From Formosa sp. Hel3_A1_48 (lineage in GTDB: Bacteria; Bacteroidota; Bacteroidia; Flavobacteriales; Flavobacteriaceae), in assembly GCF_001735715.1 (NCBI RefSeq), contig NZ_CP017259.1, forward strand, positions 1,919,501 through 1,983,500: a DNA stretch of 64,000 nt, in the 5' to 3' direction. Position 1 is the stretch's first letter. Each line of letters begins with the position of its first letter. The position numbers and the translations under genes were made by a program. Below, piece after piece: positions 61,029 to 64,000 of this stretch. The notes under the pieces were generated by a model. The model saw only the letters and a program-made list of their open reading frames with translations. It did no database searches and was not told where the DNA came from.

Positions 61029-63056
61029 ATGACATCATCATTGGTTCTATATGGCGTCTTTGCAATCGCTTTAGCTACTTTTTTAGCACTTATCAATTAC
61101 AAACCATGGGCCACCAAAAGGGTGTTTTGGGGACTTACAGCGCTTAGAGCCCTAACCTTTAGTGTTCTTTTTTTGTTGCTGCTTAATCTACAATACACCA
61201 AAAATACAATAGAACTCATCAAACCGAAACTTTCTGTTTTGGTAGATAACTCAGAGTCTATAAAGTTTATAAACAAAGACAGTACTGCATTAGAGCTTTT
61301 AGAGCAATTAAAAACGAACGCTGAATTGGCAAAAAAATTTGACCTTCAGTATTTTTATTTTGATACTGATTTGAAATTTTCAGACGAATTAGTCTTTGAT
61401 GCACCACAAACAAATATCGGAAAGGCTATTTCTGAGGTTCATGAACTGTATAAAGATGAAATAGCTCCTATTTTATTGATTTCTGATGGTCAGCAAACTG
61501 TTGGCACATCTTATGAGTATATGGCCAATCAGTTTGAACAAAAAATATACCCATTGGTATTGGGGGACACCGCACGTTATACGGATTTGCGTATCAAACA
61601 AATAAATGTAAATGCCTATGCCTTTTTAGACAACACATTTCCTGCTGAAATTTTCGTTCAATACAATGGTACTACCGACACCACTTCTGTCTTAGAAGTG
61701 TTTTCTGGCGCAAAACTCGTATATCGTGAAAAAATAAATCTATCATCAGAGAATAACACACTCATAGTAAGTCCTAAACTCAAAGCAACTCAAGTAGGTA
61801 TACAACGGTATTCTGCACGGTTACGCCCACTAAGCGATGAGCTAATAATTAGCAATAACCGCAAACCTTTTGCGCTTGAAGTTATTGATCAAAAACTTAA
61901 TATTGCTTTGGTTTCCAGCCAAAGCCATCCTGATTTAAGAGTGTTCAAATCGATGGTTTCCAATCAAAAAAATTACAGCATTCAAAGACTCACTCCAGAA
62001 GAATTCTTGAAAAGTTCTAAAGACTTCGCTTTTGTTGTGCTTTATCAACCCAATCCTAGTTTTGCGGATGCTTACAACTTTGTAAAAGAGAACAACATCA
62101 ATACCTTTACTGTAGCTGGACCAGAAACAGACTGGGCTTTCTTAAATAGAATACAACAGCATTACGCGCAAGAAATTAATCAATACAAAGAGGCTTATCA
62201 AGCCGTGTTTAACACAAACTTTGATGCATTTGCACTCGATCCGTTAGATTTTGAAGATTTCCCTCCTCTTCAATCTGACTTTGGTTCAGTAGCAATCCGT
62301 ATGCCACATCAAGTCCTATTGTACAAATCCGTTGGAGGATTAGAAACAAAAAACCCACTGCTGTTTACATACCAGGCCGAAAATACACGTCATGCAGTTG
62401 TGTTAGGGTCGGACTTATGGAAGTGGCGCTTGAAAGCCTATCAGTTATACAACAAATTTGATGATTTTGATGCGTTTTTCAATGTTGTTTTTCAATATTT
62501 AAGCACCCAAAAAAAAGCAGATCGTTTACGGGTGACCTACGAAGCTGTTTTCGATGGAACAGAGCCTATTGCGGTTTATGCACAGCTATACGACGAAAAT
62601 TTTCAATTTAATCCTAATGCCCAACTAGAAATTGAAATTAGTAATCCACAGCTCGATCGTCCAATTACGTTTTCATTTGTGCAAAGCGAAAGTGTGTACA
62701 AAGCTGAGCTTAGTAGCCTTAATTCTGGTACTTATCAATACCAAGTCCGAACCAAAGACCGAAAATTTGTTAGCTCAGGACAATTCGAAATCTTGGCTTA
62801 TAATATTGAAACACAATTTTTGAATGCCAATTATAAGGCAATGAATCAATTGGCTAATACCACAGGTGGGCAATTGTTTTTAGAAAATCAATACAGTGGG
62901 TTGCTCAATGAATTACTCAAGAATTCAAACTATAAAACCATACAAAAAATAAGTAAAAAAACAGTACCTTTGGTGGACTATAAATGGTTACTGTTGTTGC
63001 TTGTTTTAAGTTTAGCTACAGAATGGTTTATAAGAAAGTATAACGGATACGTATAA
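61029..63056 (+). CDS. Membrane-anchored VWA-like protein
   Basis: A 675-residue protein with two N-terminal membrane helices (about 6-20 and 36-55), a large exported domain and a C-terminal helix (WLLLLLVLSLATEWFI). After the second helix, LSVLVDNSESIKF resembles the DxSxS start of a von Willebrand A domain, and ILLISDGQQTVG near residue 155 its later strand. The middle has adhesion-type strand repeats (YNGTTDTTSVLEVFSG). It resembles BatA-like or glutamine-amidotransferase-like membrane proteins of Bacteroidota without their usual neighbours. The role is unknown. The gap from fabG is 15 bases. Confidence 0.78.
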   Translation: MTSSLVLYGVFAIALATFLALINYKPWATKRVFWGLTALRALTFSVLFLLLLNLQYTKNTIELIKPKLSVLVDNSESIKFINKDSTALELLEQLKTNAELAKKFDLQYFYFDTDLKFSDELVFDAPQTNIGKAISEVHELYKDEIAPILLISDGQQTVGTSYEYMANQFEQKIYPLVLGDTARYTDLRIKQINVNAYAFLDNTFPAEIFVQYNGTTDTTSVLEVFSGAKLVYREKINLSSENNTLIVSPKLKATQVGIQRYSARLRPLSDELIISNNRKPFALEVIDQKLNIALVSSQSHPDLRVFKSMVSNQKNYSIQRLTPEEFLKSSKDFAFVVLYQPNPSFADAYNFVKENNINTFTVAGPETDWAFLNRIQQHYAQEINQYKEAYQAVFNTNFDAFALDPLDFEDFPPLQSDFGSVAIRMPHQVLLYKSVGGLETKNPLLFTYQAENTRHAVVLGSDLWKWRLKAYQLYNKFDDFDAFFNVVFQYLSTQKKADRLRVTYEAVFDGTEPIAVYAQLYDENFQFNPNAQLEIEISNPQLDRPITFSFVQSESVYKAELSSLNSGTYQYQVRTKDRKFVSSGQFEILAYNIETQFLNANYKAMNQLANTTGGQLFLENQYSGLLNELLKNSNYKTIQKISKKTVPLVDYKWLLLLLVLSLATEWFIRKYNGYV

Positions 63057-63074
63057 TTATTTAAATCTATTAAA

Positions 63075-63887
63075 ATGCAAAAATTACCCAAAATTGGTCT
63101 TCCAATAATTTTCACAATCGCTGTTGTTTTGATCTTAATTTCAAAATCTGCAGTCACCATCGGCCCTGGAGAAGGCGGAGTATTATTTGAACGCTTTGGT
63201 GATGGTATCAATACTGATAAAACTTACGGAGAAGGTTTTCATGTCGTTGCGCCATGGAACTCCATGCTGATATTCAAGGTGCGTCAACAATCAATTTCAG
63301 ATGAAATGAACGTTCTTTCAGTAAATGGACTTGAAGTACGCGTCAATGGAACCATATGGTACGAACCAGAATACGAAAACTTAGGGAAATTGATCAAAAC
63401 TAAAGGACAAGATTACGTTCTTGAACTGCTAAACCCTGCTGTCAATGCTGCAGCACGAAGTGTAGTTGGTCGTTATACTCCAGAACAGTTGTATTCAAGC
63501 AAGCGGGATGTGATAGAGCAAGAAATTTTGGATGAGGTAGTTAACCTCACACAAGGACAATTCCTAAACGTGAAGCGCGTTTTGGTAGAGGATGTAAAGC
63601 TGCCAGAAACAATCAAAAATGCAATTGAAGGCAAACTAAAACAAGAGCAACAATCCTTAGAATATGAGTTTAGATTGGTTACTGCCGATAAAGAGGCTCA
63701 AAAGCAACGTATTGAAGCACAGGGTAAAGCTGATGCTAACCGAATTCTTAGTGCTTCTTTGAATGATAAAATCCTTCAAGACAAAGGAATAGAAGCCACT
63801 GTAAAACTTGCTGAGTCACCGAACAGTAAAGTAATAGTGATTGGCTCTGGAGATTCTGGAATGCCAATAATTTTAGGTAACCAATAA
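63075..63887 (+). CDS. Prohibitin/SPFH-domain membrane protein
   Basis: A 270-residue protein with one N-terminal membrane helix (LPIIFTIAVVLILISKSAV), then the SPFH/Band 7 domain. Features are TIGPGEGGVLFERFGDG, GFHVVAPWNSMLIFKVRQQS, NGLEVRVNGTIWY and AARSVVGRYTPEQLYSSKRD. A C-terminal coiled coil (LEYEFRLVTADKEAQKQRIE) allows ring assembly. Such proteins organise membrane microdomains and proteases such as FtsH. It starts 18 bases after the VWA-like gene. Confidence 0.93.
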   Translation: MQKLPKIGLPIIFTIAVVLILISKSAVTIGPGEGGVLFERFGDGINTDKTYGEGFHVVAPWNSMLIFKVRQQSISDEMNVLSVNGLEVRVNGTIWYEPEYENLGKLIKTKGQDYVLELLNPAVNAAARSVVGRYTPEQLYSSKRDVIEQEILDEVVNLTQGQFLNVKRVLVEDVKLPETIKNAIEGKLKQEQQSLEYEFRLVTADKEAQKQRIEAQGKADANRILSASLNDKILQDKGIEATVKLAESPNSKVIVIGSGDSGMPIILGNQ

Positions 63888-63953
63888 TTTTTTCAAAAAA
63901 AGCTAGGAAATAAAAAAATATTTTCTGAATATTTGTCAAATATTACTTTAATT

Positions 63954-64000
63954 ATGAAAAATATCAATTTAATACATCACCATGTACATACTGGCCCCCA
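63954..64000 (+). CDS. Probable histidine-operon leader peptide (cut by right edge)
   Basis: An ATG at 63954 opens a frame reading MKNINLIHHHVHTGP to the edge. Four of five consecutive residues are His (CAT CAC CAT GTA CAT), as in his attenuator leaders. The following GGCCCCCA could be the 5' arm of an attenuator stem. The his genes, if present, lie outside the window. A near-consensus box (AATATTTG) lies at 63928-63935. The interpretation rests on a short stretch only. Confidence 0.5.
   Translation, partial: MKNINLIHHHVHTGP

Noticed and set aside
1-64000. CRISPR array, tRNA/rRNA genes, insertion sequences, prophage
   Set aside because: No regularly spaced repeats, no cloverleaf or rRNA signatures and no transposase, integrase or phage structural genes were found by eye; a covariance-model scan would be decisive for RNAs.

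Overview
The window is AT-rich chromosomal DNA from a member of the Bacteroidota, almost certainly Flavobacteriaceae. Several things point there: TAnnTTTG promoter boxes before many genes, a cargo protein with a type IX secretion (T9SS) C-terminal domain, a fused E1 alpha/beta 2-oxoacid dehydrogenase, a DnaX without the usual zinc-finger cysteines, families largely restricted to Bacteroidota (DUF3822-like, DUF6952-like), and signal-peptidase-II lipoproteins. It encodes about 53 proteins, RNase P RNA (rnpB) and SRP RNA (ffs). I saw no tRNA, rRNA, CRISPR array, transposase or phage gene.

Layout. 1-4625 (-): ftsK, lolA and an lptF/lptG-type permease cut by the left edge. 4753-5953 (-): peroxiredoxin, thioredoxin and a small DUF protein. 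6081-10043 (-): a NhaC-type antiporter and the fused E1. 10202-19572 (-): an M1-peptidase-like/beta-barrel protein, a LOG protein, uvrA, a YciO/TsaC-type protein and a UvrD/PcrA helicase. 19782-28662: recG, acpH, glmM, a frameshifted lipid A-type acyltransferase, a rhomboid protease, a TlpA-like protein and mnmE. 28754-36690: a T9SS protein, an NTF2-like lipoprotein, dld, pdxH, miaE and dnaX. 36783-39135: rnpB (+), then rsmD and two uncharacterised genes (-). 39253-43119 (+): a RecD-like helicase, kdsB, a kdnB-like gene and an acyltransferase. 43116-50548 (-): yebC, a RmlD-like protein, gcvT and thrABC in the order thrA-thrB-thrC. 50810-58379: fumarylacetoacetase, glyA, a beta-helix lipoprotein, a thioesterase, glutaminyl cyclase, ffs, an SDR and fructose-6-phosphate aldolase. 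58380-60230: a small accessory island. 60267-64000 (+): fabG, a VWA-like membrane protein, a prohibitin-like protein and, at the right edge, a probable histidine-operon leader peptide.

Most of the window is conserved housekeeping backbone. The exceptions are these. (1) The island at 58514-59876 holds a lipoprotein with a glycine-zipper tail and a translationally coupled small membrane protein. It is bounded by complementary ends (TTATGGGC at one end, GCCCATAA at the other) in the way an integron gene cassette is, but no integrase is visible. (2) dnaX contains an A10-G run whose -1 frame hits a stop one codon later, as in the tau/gamma programmed frameshift of E. coli. (3) The acyltransferase gene is broken by one missing base in an A7G5 run. 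(4) A KDO 8-oxidase-like gene follows kdsB, suggesting 8-amino-KDO in the lipopolysaccharide. (5) The window ends in a His-rich leader-like reading frame.
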